This document shows positions 1 to 7,488 of a stretch of 17,587 nucleotides of DNA, piece after piece. The stretch is taken from NCBI GenBank assembly GCA_002297665.1, contig DBMS01000188.1:1-17587 (forward strand), in the 5' to 3' direction. The notes under the pieces were generated by a model. The model had not been told where the DNA came from, searched no databases, and saw only the letters and a program-made list of their open reading frames with translations. The stretch comes from Holophagaceae bacterium UBA692. Lineage in GTDB: Bacteria; Acidobacteriota; Holophagae; Holophagales; Holophagaceae. The position numbers and the translations under genes were made by a program. Each line of letters opens with the position of its first letter. Positions within the stretch are counted from its first letter, which is position 1.

Positions 1-11
1 GACTCCTTAGT

Positions 12-25
12 GCCTCCGGGGAGGC
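12..25 (-). terminator. Possible hairpin downstream of the abi gene
   Basis: GCCTC and GAGGC form a 5-bp stem with a 4-nt loop just past the abi stop codon on the minus strand. No T-run follows within the window, so termination here is only a possibility. Confidence 0.25.
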
Positions 26-29
26 CGTT

Positions 30-935
30 CTAGGCTTTCCACAGACCTCTCGACCTCCAGTCGGTGGGAAACCCCATGACCGCAGGGTCGACTATAGGAG
101 CACCATCGACCAATGCCCGAACCCTGTGCGGCCAATCCGTCGATGGGTCGATGACCCGCAGCATCATTCCTAGCATTACCAGCGTGTTGTAGATCTGCCG
201 GTCCGCAGGCGGATTGAACCACGAAAGGGCGGAGGCCGGCCGCACCGTGGGGATCTTCATGGTGATCGTGACTCGGCGATTCCAGAGTCTGCTGTGATGA
301 GCGCAGAGGTTGCGGATCGCCGTCAGGTGGTGCAGGAAGGACTTCAAGGTCTTCTCGTCCAGGTCGTACGCTTCGGCGATACGCTGACGGTCCTGACGCT
401 TGCTCAGGTTCCCAACCCATTTCGAGAGCTGGCCGAAACTCATGACTTCGCATGCCGCCCAGATTGGGGGCAGGCGTGGTTCCTGGTAGTTGGCTTTGTA
501 GTGCTCGATGAAGGTCTCCTGGCTTCGGTCGATTTCCTCCTCGAGATTCACCAGGGATCTTGCGTACACGTCCGGATTCCAAAACAGGGAACGGTCCAGG
601 TAGGCGTGGGAGCCGTAGGTGATGGCCAGATGGTGAGCCCACTGGGTGCGGACGGAAACTTCGACCTGCTCAACGGCGTCCATGACCAGGAGTCTGAGCC
701 GCCGATCGAACACATACAGGGCCAGGGCCATATCGAACGTTGACCCAGGCACGAAGGAGTGTTCGCCCCCGCTTCCCTTAGGTCGTTCCATCCCCAGCCA
801 ATAGGCACGAAGGCGGTAGTAGTTCAAATGGGACAAGGCGCGGAGCGCGCCGGCCCGGTCGTGAATGGTCAAGCCTCGGGATTCAAGCTGGTCAAGCTGG
901 TCCACAAAAGGAAGGGGCGGCTTAGCAAATTGCAT
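30..935 (-). CDS. Abi_2 / AbiD-AbiF family abortive-infection HEPN protein
   Basis: The 301-residue product has the typical Abi_2 opening: KPPLPFVDQLDQLESRGL followed by LSHLNYYRLRAYW near residues 35-46. Family members are single-gene phage-defence proteins, thought to act as HEPN-type RNases that stop growth on infection. The HEPN signature R-x4-H is visible as R208-NLCA-H213 within AIRNLCAHHSRLWNR. Length is normal for the family and there is no signal peptide or membrane segment, so it should be cytoplasmic. The ATG is preceded on the minus strand by an AAGGGGGG ribosome-site-like run. It reads away from the tRNA-Pro island end, and its base composition is less GC-biased than the core genes to the right, which fits acquired cargo. 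No partner antitoxin is visible, although the window ends just downstream. The family call is strong; antiphage activity is inferred. Confidence 0.9.
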   Translation of the reverse strand: MQFAKPPLPFVDQLDQLESRGLTIHDRAGALRALSHLNYYRLRAYWLGMERPKGSGGEHSFVPGSTFDMALALYVFDRRLRLLVMDAVEQVEVSVRTQWAHHLAITYGSHAYLDRSLFWNPDVYARSLVNLEEEIDRSQETFIEHYKANYQEPRLPPIWAACEVMSFGQLSKWVGNLSKRQDRQRIAEAYDLDEKTLKSFLHHLTAIRNLCAHHSRLWNRRVTITMKIPTVRPASALSWFNPPADRQIYNTLVMLGMMLRVIDPSTDWPHRVRALVDGAPIVDPAVMGFPTDWRSRGLWKA

Positions 936-1239
936 CGGCCGCCCCCCTTCAAAAAGTAACCCGCCTGGGTGCGCATGTCCGATGACCTCAGCGTGGCGGG
1001 TGTTGTTAGAGAAAGTTTCGCGTCTTCCGGGCGGATCGTCAACACGGCAAATCCATTCTGGCCCGCGAAGCGGGTCCCGAACTCCACGGCTGGCCTGGCT
1101 GAGGGGTTGTGAGCCTAAAGGCCCCGGGGTACACCTCTGTCCGTCCGGCCCCTACTAGGGAAGGGGACCCATTGCCCTCGACAGATGGTCTGATTCCAGG
1201 GGACCGGAGGAAACTGATCCGCTCCCATGAGGGAGACCG
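936..1239. other. Gene-poor island segment between abi and the integrase stub
   Basis: I find no convincing gene in these roughly 300 bases. Open frames here are short, have no recognisable protein family and mostly run antisense to neighbouring sequence. It must hold the abi promoter, but I see no clear -35/-10 pair. A small GC hairpin (CCCGC-GAA-GCGGG, 1062-1074) is the only local structure noticed. It looks like non-coding or decayed island DNA. Confidence 0.5.
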
Positions 1240-1464
1240 ATGAGAATGACCGCCGAGGCCATCGAAGCCCTGGACTTCACCGGGAAGCGGAAGGCGTATC
1301 CAGTCGAGGGCTGCGGATGGCTCTACCTTGTAGTCAACGGGAAGCCGGGTACGCCCGTCCGGTCCTGGGTGCTCCGTTACCGGTACAAGACGAAGCCGTT
1401 GGCTGTGCACCAGTCCAGGTTCTTTGACTCCTGGGCCTCCAAGCTGACTCCGTTGTCAACCTGA
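1240..1464 (+). pseudogene. Truncated tyrosine integrase: N-terminal arm-DNA-binding (DUF4102) stub
   Basis: From the ATG at 1240, with a GGGAGA ribosome-site candidate just before it, the frame reads MRMTAEAIEALDFTGKRKAY...GCGWLYLVVNGKP...SWVLRYRYK. This is the pattern of the DUF4102 arm-binding domain that starts P4-type tyrosine integrases (roughly 400 residues in full). Similarity stops at about 1390, roughly residue 50, and no catalytic R...H-R...Y domain exists. The remaining codons to 1464 are simply the antisense of a serine-recombinase fragment. The intact gene would have catalysed insertion at the nearby tRNA, and its orientation toward tRNA-Pro fits that role. It is now surely non-functional as an integrase. 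Confidence 0.75.
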
Positions 1465-1559
1465 CCGGCGGTTGAGACCCGAACGTAACCGATGGCCCGA
1501 TGCTCTCGTTTCGCCGTTTTGAGAGCCACCTTCCTGCTTCCGTCCTGGCTCGTTGCCAA
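1377..1559 (-). pseudogene. Truncated serine recombinase (resolvase N-terminal) stub
   Basis: The minus strand encodes AIGYVRVSTAGQVDNGVSLEAQ followed by a segment ending NGFVLYR and TAA. YVRVST is the start of the resolvase/invertase catalytic domain and contains the nucleophilic serine. Only about the first 60 residues survive; the rest of the catalytic core and the DNA-binding domain are missing. The frame opens at a TTG at 1559, with a GTG near 1529 as an alternative. The fragment overlaps the integrase stub tail to tail, so the 3' parts of both recombinase genes were lost at one junction around 1380-1395. Confidence 0.75.
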
Positions 1560-1620
1560 TACCTACTTGAATCTCTTTGTGGCACCAGCCCAGAAAACCC
1601 CACCTCTCCTCAAGTGTTTA

Positions 1621-1665
1621 AAATAAAAAGGGAAGGCCATGAAGCTCAATACCTTCAGGGCCTTC
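1621..1665 (-). terminator. Rho-independent terminator of tRNA-Pro
   Basis: On the minus strand, directly after the tRNA, GAAGGCC...TGAAG pairs with CTTCA...GGCCTTC (1632-1644 with 1653-1665), interrupted by one mismatch. The T-rich run TTTTTATTT (complement of 1621-1629) follows. This is a standard intrinsic terminator. Confidence 0.8.
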
Positions 1666-1669
1666 TTGT

Positions 1670-1746
<77 letters not shown>

Positions 1747-1757
1747 ACTGAAGGGCA

Positions 1758-1786
1758 AGTATAGCAAGGCCGGGTCCCGGCCCCAA
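1758..1786 (-). promoter_or_regulatory. Promoter of tRNA-Pro
   Basis: On the minus strand TTGGGG (1786-1781) and TATACT (1763-1758) are separated by 17 bp. The -10 box ends 11 bp before the tRNA 5' end. Confidence 0.6.
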
Positions 1787-1865
1787 GGCGGCGGGTGGGC
1801 TTGAACTTCGCATCTTCCGGGGTGGGATCCGTCATACTTGGGAATCGTCTTCCTGGAGTGCGGCC

Positions 1866-2852
1866 ATGATCGATCTTTCCGTAGGGATTCCCCTGGGCTG
1901 TGCCCTGGGGTTCGTCGCGTGGTTCCTGGTGAGGTGTCTTGCGGCGGGGATCTACACGGTGGACCAGAACCAGCGGGCGGTGAAGACCTCCTTCGGGCGG
2001 GCGGAGCGGGTGGGGGAGGCCACGACGGCGGAGGATCCCATCTCGGCGATGCTCACGCCCGAGGAGCGGGAGCGCTACGCCTCCCCGCAGGTGCGGGTCA
2101 TCCCGCCGGGGGGGCCGTACTTCAAGTGGCCCTGGGAGCGGGTGTACAAGGTCTCGGTGGCCACGGAGACGGTGAGCATGGCGTGGGATCCGGCGATGCC
2201 TTCGGCCAACAGCGGCGGGACGGTGCTGGAGGCGGTCACCAAGGACCAGCTCAACACGGGGCTCACGGGACAGATCCGGTTCCGGATCAGCGACCGCAAC
2301 CTCTACGCCTTCCTCTTCGGCGTGAAGAACCCCATCGCGCACGTCATGGGCTACTTCGTCTCGGTGCTCCGGGAGCGCATCGCGACCTTCGAGGCGCCGG
2401 CGGACGCGGACGGCGTCCCCGCGGTGCAGACGGGGATCTCCATCAACGACCTGCGCAAGAACCTGAGGGACCTCAACGAGCACATGGACAAGGAGTGCGC
2501 CTCGGCCCAGGCGCGCTACGGCATCCTCCTGGAGGCCTCGCTCATCACGGCCATCGATCCGCCCCCCGACGTGGAATCGGCCCTGGCGGCCATCAACACG
2601 GCCCACAACCAGGTGTCCTCGGACATCAGCCTGGCCCAGGCCTCGGCGGACCAGAAGATCGTCCAGTCCCGGCGCGCGGTGGAGATCGAGACCCTCAAGG
2701 CCGAGGCGGAGGTCGAGCCCCTGCGCCTCCTGGCCTCGCAGATCGCCCTGCTCAAGGCCAAGGGCGGCGAGGGCGCGCTGGAGGCCTACGTGCGCAACGT
2801 GCGCCTGGGGCTCTATTCCGATGCCGCCCGCATCGTGCTGGAGGTGAAGTGA
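1866..2852 (+). CDS. SPFH/band-7 domain membrane protein (first of a pair)
   Basis: This 328-residue protein has one N-terminal membrane segment (about residues 5-28) followed by TVDQNQRAVKTSFGRA, the usual entry into an SPFH (stomatin/prohibitin/flotillin/HflK-C) domain. The C-terminal half is rich in Ala/Glu/Gln with SADQKIVQSRRAVEIETLKAE, a flotillin-like coiled coil. SPFH proteins assemble into large membrane-anchored cages that organise membrane domains or control membrane proteases. I cannot tell which of these applies: it is not a clear HflK and no FtsH or NfeD gene is adjacent. The start is set by GGAG at 1855-1858, 7 nt before ATG. A CATACT box at 1833-1838 could be a -10, without a good -35. 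It overlaps the next SPFH gene by one base. Confidence 0.85.
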   Translation: MIDLSVGIPLGCALGFVAWFLVRCLAAGIYTVDQNQRAVKTSFGRAERVGEATTAEDPISAMLTPEERERYASPQVRVIPPGGPYFKWPWERVYKVSVATETVSMAWDPAMPSANSGGTVLEAVTKDQLNTGLTGQIRFRISDRNLYAFLFGVKNPIAHVMGYFVSVLRERIATFEAPADADGVPAVQTGISINDLRKNLRDLNEHMDKECASAQARYGILLEASLITAIDPPPDVESALAAINTAHNQVSSDISLAQASADQKIVQSRRAVEIETLKAEAEVEPLRLLASQIALLKAKGGEGALEAYVRNVRLGLYSDAARIVLEVK

Positions 2853-3754
2853 TGGAAACCCTCATCGTCGCCGTCATCACCTTCATGGGCTGCTTCCTGG
2901 CGGTGCCCGTCCTGCTGGGCCTGCTGCGGGCCTTCGGCTTCTACGCCATCGTGCAGGAGCGCCGGTGCCTGGTCTACGTGCTCTTCGGGAAGGTGGTGGG
3001 CATCCTCGACGAGCCCGGCCTGCACTTCCTCTGGCTGCGCCTGGGCTGGCGCGCGCCCTTCGTGAAGCTCCTGGGGCGCTGCTACGAGATCGACTACCGC
3101 CTGGACCAGGAATACCTGCGCAGCGCCCCCGTGAACTCCGAGGAGGGAGCCCCCATGGGTATCGGCATCTGGTACGAGATGTTCATAAGTGATCCCGTGG
3201 CCTACCTCTTCAAGAACACCGATCCCCGGGGCTCCCTGGCGGCCAACGTGAGCAATTCCACCGTGCGCTGCCTGAGCAACATGCCCCTGGCGGACATGAT
3301 GGCCAACCGCCACGCCATGAGCCAGACGGTGCGCAACGAGGTCTCCCCCCTCTCCCACGACTGGGGCTACAAGCTCGGCTCCATCTACATCCGCAAGGTG
3401 CACTTCCGGGACGCGGACATGATCCGCCAGATCGAGAGCAAGGTGGTGAACCGGCTGCGGCAGGTCACCTCCAGCATCAAGCAGGACGGCACCAACCAGG
3501 TGAACATCATCACCAGCACCGCCGAGCGCCAGGCGGCGGTGGAGTTCGCCAAGGCCGGGGCCGTGCGGCCCGAGATCGTGGGGTCGGCCCTGGAGGAGAT
3601 CTCCCGGGACCCCTCGGTGGCCCGCGCCTTGTTTGACGTGCTGGAAGCGCAGAAGATGCTTGCGGGCAAGGGGGCCATCACCCTGATTCCGGCCCGGCCC
3701 GCCCTGCTCGCGGACCTCCTGGCGGCGGCGCCGGAGTCCGGGCGGCCCCGGTAG
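2852..3754 (+). CDS. SPFH/band-7 domain membrane protein (second of a pair)
   Basis: The 300-residue product has an N-terminal membrane segment (about residues 4-25) and then YAIVQERRCLVYVLFGKVVGIL...PGLHFLW, the usual SPFH domain entry. The conserved centre includes PVAYLF and RNEVSPLSHDWGYKLGSIYIRKVHF, closely matching band-7 proteins. It ends in a shorter Ala/Glu-rich helix than its partner. TGATG shares one base between the stop of the first gene and this ATG, and GGAGG at 2840-2844 lies inside the first gene. The two are therefore translationally coupled and likely form a hetero-oligomer, as HflK/HflC do. The partnership is inferred from this arrangement. Specific substrates or partners are unknown. 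Confidence 0.85.
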   Translation: METLIVAVITFMGCFLAVPVLLGLLRAFGFYAIVQERRCLVYVLFGKVVGILDEPGLHFLWLRLGWRAPFVKLLGRCYEIDYRLDQEYLRSAPVNSEEGAPMGIGIWYEMFISDPVAYLFKNTDPRGSLAANVSNSTVRCLSNMPLADMMANRHAMSQTVRNEVSPLSHDWGYKLGSIYIRKVHFRDADMIRQIESKVVNRLRQVTSSIKQDGTNQVNIITSTAERQAAVEFAKAGAVRPEIVGSALEEISRDPSVARALFDVLEAQKMLAGKGAITLIPARPALLADLLAAAPESGRPR

Positions 3755-3757
3755 CTC

Positions 3758-3786
3758 TTGACAAATTTATATATAAATTATATTAG
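3758..3786 (+). promoter_or_regulatory. Strong promoter with a 16-bp AT-only palindrome as its spacer
   Basis: A consensus -35 TTGACA (3758-3763) is followed by the perfect palindrome AATTTATATATAAATT (3764-3779). The -10 candidates are TATATT (3779-3784, 15-bp spacing) or TATTAG (3781-3786, 17-bp spacing). It lies just after the second SPFH stop and upstream of the small secreted protein. The palindrome is well placed for a dimeric repressor. Confidence 0.6.
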
Positions 3787-3848
3787 AGCACGACCAGGAT
3801 TGCGCGGGCCCTTCCGGCGATCCGGTCCCCCTTTCAAGGAGACCCGCC

Positions 3849-4283
3849 GTGCACGCATCCCGTCCCAACCCCTGGCTCCTGGCCGCCGTGGTCCTCCTGG
3901 GGGGCCTCCAGGCCGCCTCCGCCGCCGATGAGGCCAAGGTGACCCTGGAGGACAAGAAGGCCAGCTACATCCTGAAACTGCAGAACCTCGGCCAGGGCAC
4001 CGTCCATGTCACGGGGGATGGCGGGTTCAATGCCAAGCTGGTCAATGCCAGGGACACGGTGACCCTGACGGGGGGCAGGACCTACACGTTGACGATCCAG
4101 CCCGCGGTGAAGGAGTCCTGGAGGACGATGGACATTTCGGTCGTGGGGGACACGAGCGGGATGGGGTTCGGCTCCTTCACGCTGGCCGGGCCCTGCAAGC
4201 TCACCCGTGAGACTGCCCTTTCGGACTGGGACAAGGCGTTCGTGGTCAAGGACAAGCAGATCACGATCAAGCCCAAGAAGTAG
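3849..4283 (+). CDS. Small secreted protein of unknown function
   Basis: This 144-residue protein starts at GTG with AAGGAG (3836-3841) 7 nt upstream. Residues 1-25 form a clear Sec signal peptide (hydrophobic LLAAVVLLGGL, cleavage predicted after AASA). The mature part is short-stranded and Thr/Gly/Val-rich (GTVHVTGDGGFNAKLVN, TVTLTGGRTYTLTI), suggesting a beta-sandwich-like fold. It has a single mature cysteine and no lipobox. I recognise no family. It should be periplasmic or extracellular. It has its own strong promoter rather than depending on the SPFH operon, and ends at a hairpin shared with the convergent glycosyltransferase gene. Confidence 0.8.
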   Translation: MHASRPNPWLLAAVVLLGGLQAASAADEAKVTLEDKKASYILKLQNLGQGTVHVTGDGGFNAKLVNARDTVTLTGGRTYTLTIQPAVKESWRTMDISVVGDTSGMGFGSFTLAGPCKLTRETALSDWDKAFVVKDKQITIKPKK

Positions 4284-4311
4284 ATCCCTTCCGCAACCGG
4301 CGTCCCGGAGG

Positions 4312-4337
4312 GCCGGATGGCTAACCCGCCATCCGGC
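4312..4337. terminator. Hairpin shared by two convergent genes
   Basis: A perfect 10-bp stem GCCGGATGGC/GCCATCCGGC with loop TAACCC sits between the secreted-protein gene and the glycosyltransferase. It includes the latter's TAG stop. Neither side has a T-run, so if it terminates transcription it is an atypical bidirectional terminator. Confidence 0.45.
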
Positions 4338-5922
4338 GGTACGCCGCTTCGAGATCCCGGGCGAAGCCGGCGGCGTCCATGAGCGGGGACGCCTCCATGC
4401 GCGGCCTCAGGTCCCGCCGCAGCTGCGCCAGTCGCGGCAGGTCCGCGGCGAGCGCCGCGGCGGCGGAGACGAAGCCGTCGTCATCCCAGGCGGCGAATTC
4501 GGCCAGGCCCAGGTTCCGGAGCTGGCTCCATCCGGCGCGGCCCACGACGGTGGCCCCCACCCGGGTGACGACGGGCACGCCCATCCAGAAGGCGTCGAGG
4601 CTCGTGGTGTGGCCGTTGTAGGGGAACGTGTCCAGGCAGAGGTCCATGTCCCGGTATTGCGCGAGGTAGTCCCGGCGGGGCAGGAAGGGCGTGAAGTCGA
4701 CGCGGTCCTTGTCCGTGAAGGCGTCCAGGATCAGCTGCCGGTGGCGGCCGGGATGGGACAGGAGACGGAGCCGCGAGCCGGGCACCGCCTGGAGGACGCG
4801 GTCCCAGAGCGCCAGAACGGTCCGGTTCACCTTGCAGGGATTGTTCAGGCAGCCGAAGGTCACGTGGCCGGCGGCCAGGGCCGGGAGGGGGCCGGGAGCG
4901 GGCTCTTCCGCGAGGGGGTGGTAGCACCAGAACGTATGGGGCAGCCGGATGGAGCGCTCGGCGTAGTCGGCGTCCGTGACGCCCGGGGGGTCCAGGTAGG
5001 GATCCGTGAGGCGGAAATCCATGGCCGACAGGCCCGTGGTGCCGGGGTACGCGAGCCAGGCCACCTGGACGGGGGCGGGCCTGCGCGCGAAGAGGAGGGG
5101 GCGGCCTCCGGCCATGTGCATGGTCAGGTCCACCAGGATGTCGATGCCGTCCTCGCGCACGAGGGCGGCCAGGGCCTCGTCGGTCATGTCCGCGCAGTCG
5201 CGCCAGGCGTCGCAGCAGGTCCGGATCTGTTCCGTCACGGCGTCGGGGTGCCGGACGCCGGAATAGGCATGGATCTCGAAGGCCTGCCGGTCGTGGTGCG
5301 CGAAGAGCGGAACGGTGAAGAAGGCCTGGCAGTGGTACCGGAAGTCCGGCGACACGTAGCCCACCCGCAGCCTGGGGCCGGGTCTGCGGGCCGGCGCCTC
5401 CCCGCGAAGGCCCCGGGCGTGGACGAGGTCGAAGGCCCGGGCTTCCCGCAGGACGTCGCCGGCGGAGGCCTCCGGATCGAAGGCGCGCAGGTAGGCCAGG
5501 CTGCCCATGGCGGCGGGATCCGAGGGGTCCAGGGCGACGGCCTCGCGGAGGCAGGCCAGGGCCACGTCCATGCGGCCCAGGTCCTTGAACAGGCTGCCCA
5601 GGCTCCCGAAGGCGAGGGCGTTGCCGGGCTCGGCCCGGAGGGTTCGCTGGAGCAGGTCCGCGGCCCGGTCCAGGTCGCCCAGGGCCCGCGCGGCGGCGCT
5701 GGCGTTGAGCCATCCCTCGGGGCAATCCGCCTCCAGGTAGGCCGCCAGGGCTCCGGGGAGGTCGCCCAGGCGCATCAGGGCGTTGCCCAGGTTGTTGGAG
5801 GCTTCCGGAAAGGGGCCGGCGGCCAGGGCCCTGCGGTAGGCCGAGGCCGCGCCGGCAAGGTCACCCGCGGCAAACGCCTCGTCCCCGAGGGAACAGCTGG
5901 CGAGCGCCTCGGGGTCGGGCAT
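4321..5922 (-). CDS. TPR-containing SPINDLY/OGT-like glycosyltransferase (GT41)
   Basis: The first ~150 residues of this 533-residue protein are TPR-like helical repeats (NNLGNALMRLGDLPGALAAY, FGSLGSLFKDLGRMDVALAC). The GT41 catalytic region follows: VGYVSPDFRYHCQAFF (188-202, with H197 aligning to the catalytic-region His of OGT), YPGTTGLSAMDFRLTDPYLDPP (292-313), FGCLNNPCKVN with K364 as the UDP-contacting Lys, and DTFPYNGHTTSLDAFWMGVPVVT (431-453). The family moves a sugar, typically GlcNAc from a UDP-sugar, onto Ser/Thr of proteins. Bacterial members often modify flagellin or adhesins. There is no signal peptide, so it acts in the cytoplasm. The start has GAGGGA a few bases upstream, 6 nt after the secreted-protein gene ends, so the two are co-transcribed. 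Acceptor and sugar donor are unknown. Confidence 0.9.
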   Translation of the reverse strand: MPDPEALASCSLGDEAFAAGDLAGAASAYRRALAAGPFPEASNNLGNALMRLGDLPGALAAYLEADCPEGWLNASAAARALGDLDRAADLLQRTLRAEPGNALAFGSLGSLFKDLGRMDVALACLREAVALDPSDPAAMGSLAYLRAFDPEASAGDVLREARAFDLVHARGLRGEAPARRPGPRLRVGYVSPDFRYHCQAFFTVPLFAHHDRQAFEIHAYSGVRHPDAVTEQIRTCCDAWRDCADMTDEALAALVREDGIDILVDLTMHMAGGRPLLFARRPAPVQVAWLAYPGTTGLSAMDFRLTDPYLDPPGVTDADYAERSIRLPHTFWCYHPLAEEPAPGPLPALAAGHVTFGCLNNPCKVNRTVLALWDRVLQAVPGSRLRLLSHPGRHRQLILDAFTDKDRVDFTPFLPRRDYLAQYRDMDLCLDTFPYNGHTTSLDAFWMGVPVVTRVGATVVGRAGWSQLRNLGLAEFAAWDDDGFVSAAAALAADLPRLAQLRRDLRPRMEASPLMDAAGFARDLEAAYRRMAG

Positions 5923-5928
5923 GGTCCC

Positions 5929-7053
5929 TCACTTGTTGGTGAGCGTCACGCTCCGGAGGTTGAAGCCGCCGCGCTGGAGGTCCAGCACCTTCCCGGCCAG
6001 GTTCACCAGGAGCATGGTCTCGAGCTCGTCGCCGCCCTTCTTGGTGGCGCCGACGGGGGGGATGGTGGAGGCGAGCTTGCGATCCCCGGTCCAGGTCATG
6101 TGGATGTCGAACTTCATGGTGCCGACGGGGAAGCCCATCTGGCCGGCGAGGTGGTCGATGCGGCCTTCGCCGTTGTAGGAGATGGTCAGGGAGGCCGGGC
6201 CTTCCATGCCCTTGCTCTGGTTCTCGATGGTCACGCTGGTGGGCCGGGTGCCGGTGTAGTGGAAGGTCATGCGGGTGGTGATGCCCTGGGCGTCATTGCT
6301 GTAGTTCATCCGCGTGGGCAGCTTGGTGGACTTGTCGAAGACCACGTCGAGCTTGCCGCGCTTCCAGAAGCCCAGGCTCTCGGCCATGCTCTGCTCGCGC
6401 TTCTTGGGATCGTAGGAGGAGGTGGGCGAGTGGAAGGTCAGGGTCTGGCCGCCGGCGCCGTCCTCGCGGCCCATGGCCGCCTTGAAGAGGGAGCCCTTCA
6501 CGTACACGTCGCGCACGTCGTTGACGCACTGGCTGAACCACCCCAGGAAGGACACGGGGGCGTCCGCCGGGGGCGGATCCACCTTGGTGGTGTAGGCGTT
6601 CATCTCCTTGCTGTAGAGGAACCCCTTCATGCCCGAGCGGTAGTAGAGCAGGGTGCCGAAGTCGCCCTTGAGCTCGGTGCGGAAGTCCGCGTTGGCGAAG
6701 TAGGTGCCCTTGAGGTTCAGGTTGACGGTGCCGCCCTTGGTGAGGCCGCCCTTGACGGCGCCCTGGCCGAGCTGGTCGACCTTGGCGTTGGCCGCGGCGG
6801 CGGTGAAATGGATGGCTAGGGTTCCTTCCAGGTCCACGGCGCGCACGTCCTGGTAGGGCTTGCCGAACCAGCCGGCGTTGACGGCGTCGAGCACCTGGTC
6901 CAGGTTCTGCCGCGCGAAGGTGGCCTCGATGCTCTCCTTGGCGGGGCCCTTGGCGGCGGGAGCCTTGCCCTTGGCCTTGGCCTGGCCGTGGACCGGGGCG
7001 GCTCCTCCGAGAACGAGGAGCGTGGCCGTCAGGGCAGTGATACCGAGTTTCAT
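5929..7053 (-). CDS. Secreted protein of unknown function
   Basis: This 374-residue protein begins MKLGITALTATLLVLGGAAPVHGQA, a Sec signal peptide cut near residue 23, and continues with a Lys/Ala-rich linker to about residue 40. The rest alternates short strands (LEGTLAIHFTA, GTVNLNLKGTYFANADFRTELKGDFGTLLYYR), which resembles periplasmic LolA/LolB-like or DUF-type beta-barrel-fragment folds. I cannot assign it to a known family. There is one mature Cys (in WFSQCVND) and no lipobox. The start is supported by GGAG (7063-7060) 6 nt upstream. It sits 19 nt after the zinc-ribbon gene and 6 nt before the glycosyltransferase gene, indicating one operon. Being a possible client or marker for the neighbouring glycosyltransferase is speculation. 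Confidence 0.8.
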   Translation of the reverse strand: MKLGITALTATLLVLGGAAPVHGQAKAKGKAPAAKGPAKESIEATFARQNLDQVLDAVNAGWFGKPYQDVRAVDLEGTLAIHFTAAAANAKVDQLGQGAVKGGLTKGGTVNLNLKGTYFANADFRTELKGDFGTLLYYRSGMKGFLYSKEMNAYTTKVDPPPADAPVSFLGWFSQCVNDVRDVYVKGSLFKAAMGREDGAGGQTLTFHSPTSSYDPKKREQSMAESLGFWKRGKLDVVFDKSTKLPTRMNYSNDAQGITTRMTFHYTGTRPTSVTIENQSKGMEGPASLTISYNGEGRIDHLAGQMGFPVGTMKFDIHMTWTGDRKLASTIPPVGATKKGGDELETMLLVNLAGKVLDLQRGGFNLRSVTLTNK

Positions 7054-7072
7054 GCAGATCTCCGAATAAGGG

Positions 7073-7456
7073 CTATCGCCGTTCTTTATGAGGAATCAGG
7101 GCTTGAAGTTCCCGCTTCCGCCTGGAAAAGCACGACGCGCAGAAGGCCGCCGCGGGATCGGTGGGGACGAAGTCCACGTATTCCTTGGTTCCGCACTCCA
7201 CGCAGACGATCTGGGTGAGGATCTGGGCTTCGTTCTTGCGCGCCGCCTTGCGCACGGGCTGGGTCTTCTTGTAGCAGTGCGGGCAGTTGAAAAACTTCTC
7301 CTCGGGGGACAGCCGGAAGGTGCGGCCGCAGGTGGCGCAGACCTTCTCGCGGGTGGTGACGGTGGGCTTGGCCTCGCGCTTCTGGATCTTCACCACGCCG
7401 GGGGAGGCGGGCTCGGCGGGCGGCGGTTCGGGTCGGGCGGGAGGGCGTGGGGTCAT
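7073..7456 (-). CDS. Double zinc-ribbon protein
   Basis: The 127-residue product has a Pro-rich start (residues 1-20) and two Cys4 zinc ribbons. The first is C40-x2-C43...C58-x2-C61 (VCATCGRTFRLSPEEKFFNC). The second is C85-x2-C88...C106-x2-C109 (CVECGTKEYVDFVPTDP...CASCF). A basic linker (RKAARKN) lies between them and a basic tail follows (RRKRELQALIPHKERR). This pattern suits nucleic-acid or protein binding rather than catalysis. I recognise the zinc-ribbon type but not a named family. It heads the operon with the secreted protein and the SPINDLY-type transferase, downstream of an extended -10 promoter. Confidence 0.8.
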   Translation of the reverse strand: MTPRPPARPEPPPAEPASPGVVKIQKREAKPTVTTREKVCATCGRTFRLSPEEKFFNCPHCYKKTQPVRKAARKNEAQILTQIVCVECGTKEYVDFVPTDPAAAFCASCFSRRKRELQALIPHKERR

Positions 7457-7488
7457 TTCTGCTCTTCAGGTGGCTACGTTCCATTGAA

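Noticed and set aside
1039..1410. A 123-codon minus-strand frame in the island
   Set aside because: Antisense to the integrase stub, no recognisable family, no ribosome site; composition is like other shadow frames.
1838..3754. A single 638-residue protein covering both SPFH genes
   Set aside because: The first half of that frame is out of phase with the SPFH coding sequence; only its end (from 2852) is real protein.
4207..6819. An 870-codon open frame on the plus strand
   Set aside because: It is the antisense shadow of the glycosyltransferase and the secreted-protein gene, both of which have clear family motifs or a signal peptide and ribosome sites.
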